The position numbers and the translations under genes are program-made. This document shows positions 14,896 through 14,899 of a stretch of 14,899 bases of DNA, one piece after another. The notes under the pieces were generated by a model. That model was not told where the DNA came from. It saw only the letters and a list, made by a program, of their open reading frames with translations, and made no database searches. The first letter of the stretch is position 1. Each line of letters starts with the position of its first letter. Origin of the DNA: CAZZCS01 sp964652645 (lineage in GTDB: Bacteria; Cloacimonadota; Cloacimonadia; Cloacimonadales; Cloacimonadaceae); the NCBI GenBank assembly GCA_964652645.1, contig CAZZCS010000062.1, positions 1 to 14,899 on the forward strand, read 5' to 3'.

Positions 14896-14899
14896 AGTT

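Noticed and set aside
14686..14899. T-box or other tRNA-sensing leader before valS
   Set aside because: No T-box core sequence was recognised and no long antiterminator/terminator pair precedes the start on the minus strand.
1..14899. CRISPR array, tRNA, rRNA or insertion sequence
   Set aside because: No regularly spaced long repeats, tRNA-like cloverleaf, rRNA sequence or transposase gene was seen on either strand.

Overview
The window reads like a chromosome segment from a Gram-negative, probably strictly anaerobic bacterium. Two radical-SAM enzymes, a signal-peptide protein with a beta-barrel-like C-terminal end and a standard bacterial ValRS support this. The style (moderate GC, all genes on one strand, short period-9 GGAT intergenic repeats) would fit a Cloacimonadota-like lineage, but that placement is an impression, not a result. 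Every gene I support is on the minus strand, so transcription runs from high to low coordinates.

From right to left: valS (12037-14685) is an ordinary housekeeping gene, followed by two hairpins and a structured intergenic stretch. Next comes what I consider the most interesting part, a probable RiPP (ribosomally made, post-translationally modified peptide) locus at 5460-11781. In transcription order it holds a divergent sigma-factor-like regulator (10681-11781), a small signal-peptide protein (10395-10604), a radical SAM/SPASM enzyme (9230-10375), a 37-residue peptide gene too short for routine gene calling (9117-9230), a peptidase-less ABC exporter (7365-9068), and a cobalamin-type radical SAM enzyme with a C-terminal PqqD-like peptide-recognition domain (5460-7352). 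The small peptide starts on the stop codon of the SPASM enzyme (TAATG). It ends in three tandem tetrads, YDKI-WANV-WHNT, in which aromatic residues recur every four positions; two are aromatic-X-Asn motifs of the kind cross-linked by three-residue cyclophane (triceptide) maturases. I infer that this is the substrate.

At 3666-5113 lies a two-gene unit: a small beta-rich cytosolic-looking protein translationally coupled to an exported protein with a barrel-like C-terminal end. It closes with a clear intrinsic terminator at 3622-3660.

At 295-3267 is a compact three-gene CBASS anti-phage operon with its own promoter (3385-3412). It encodes an HNH-SAVED nuclease effector (Cap5 type), a CD-NTase ending in Gly, and an E2-like protein with no E1 or JAB partner, which is the 'short type II' layout. 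The genes overlap by 4 and 8 bases. The expected logic is that the CD-NTase makes a cyclic nucleotide on infection, SAVED senses it, HNH degrades DNA, and the E2 conjugates the C-terminal Gly of the CD-NTase to control its activity. A further reading frame follows 23 bases downstream and runs off the left edge; it carries an in-frame TGA.
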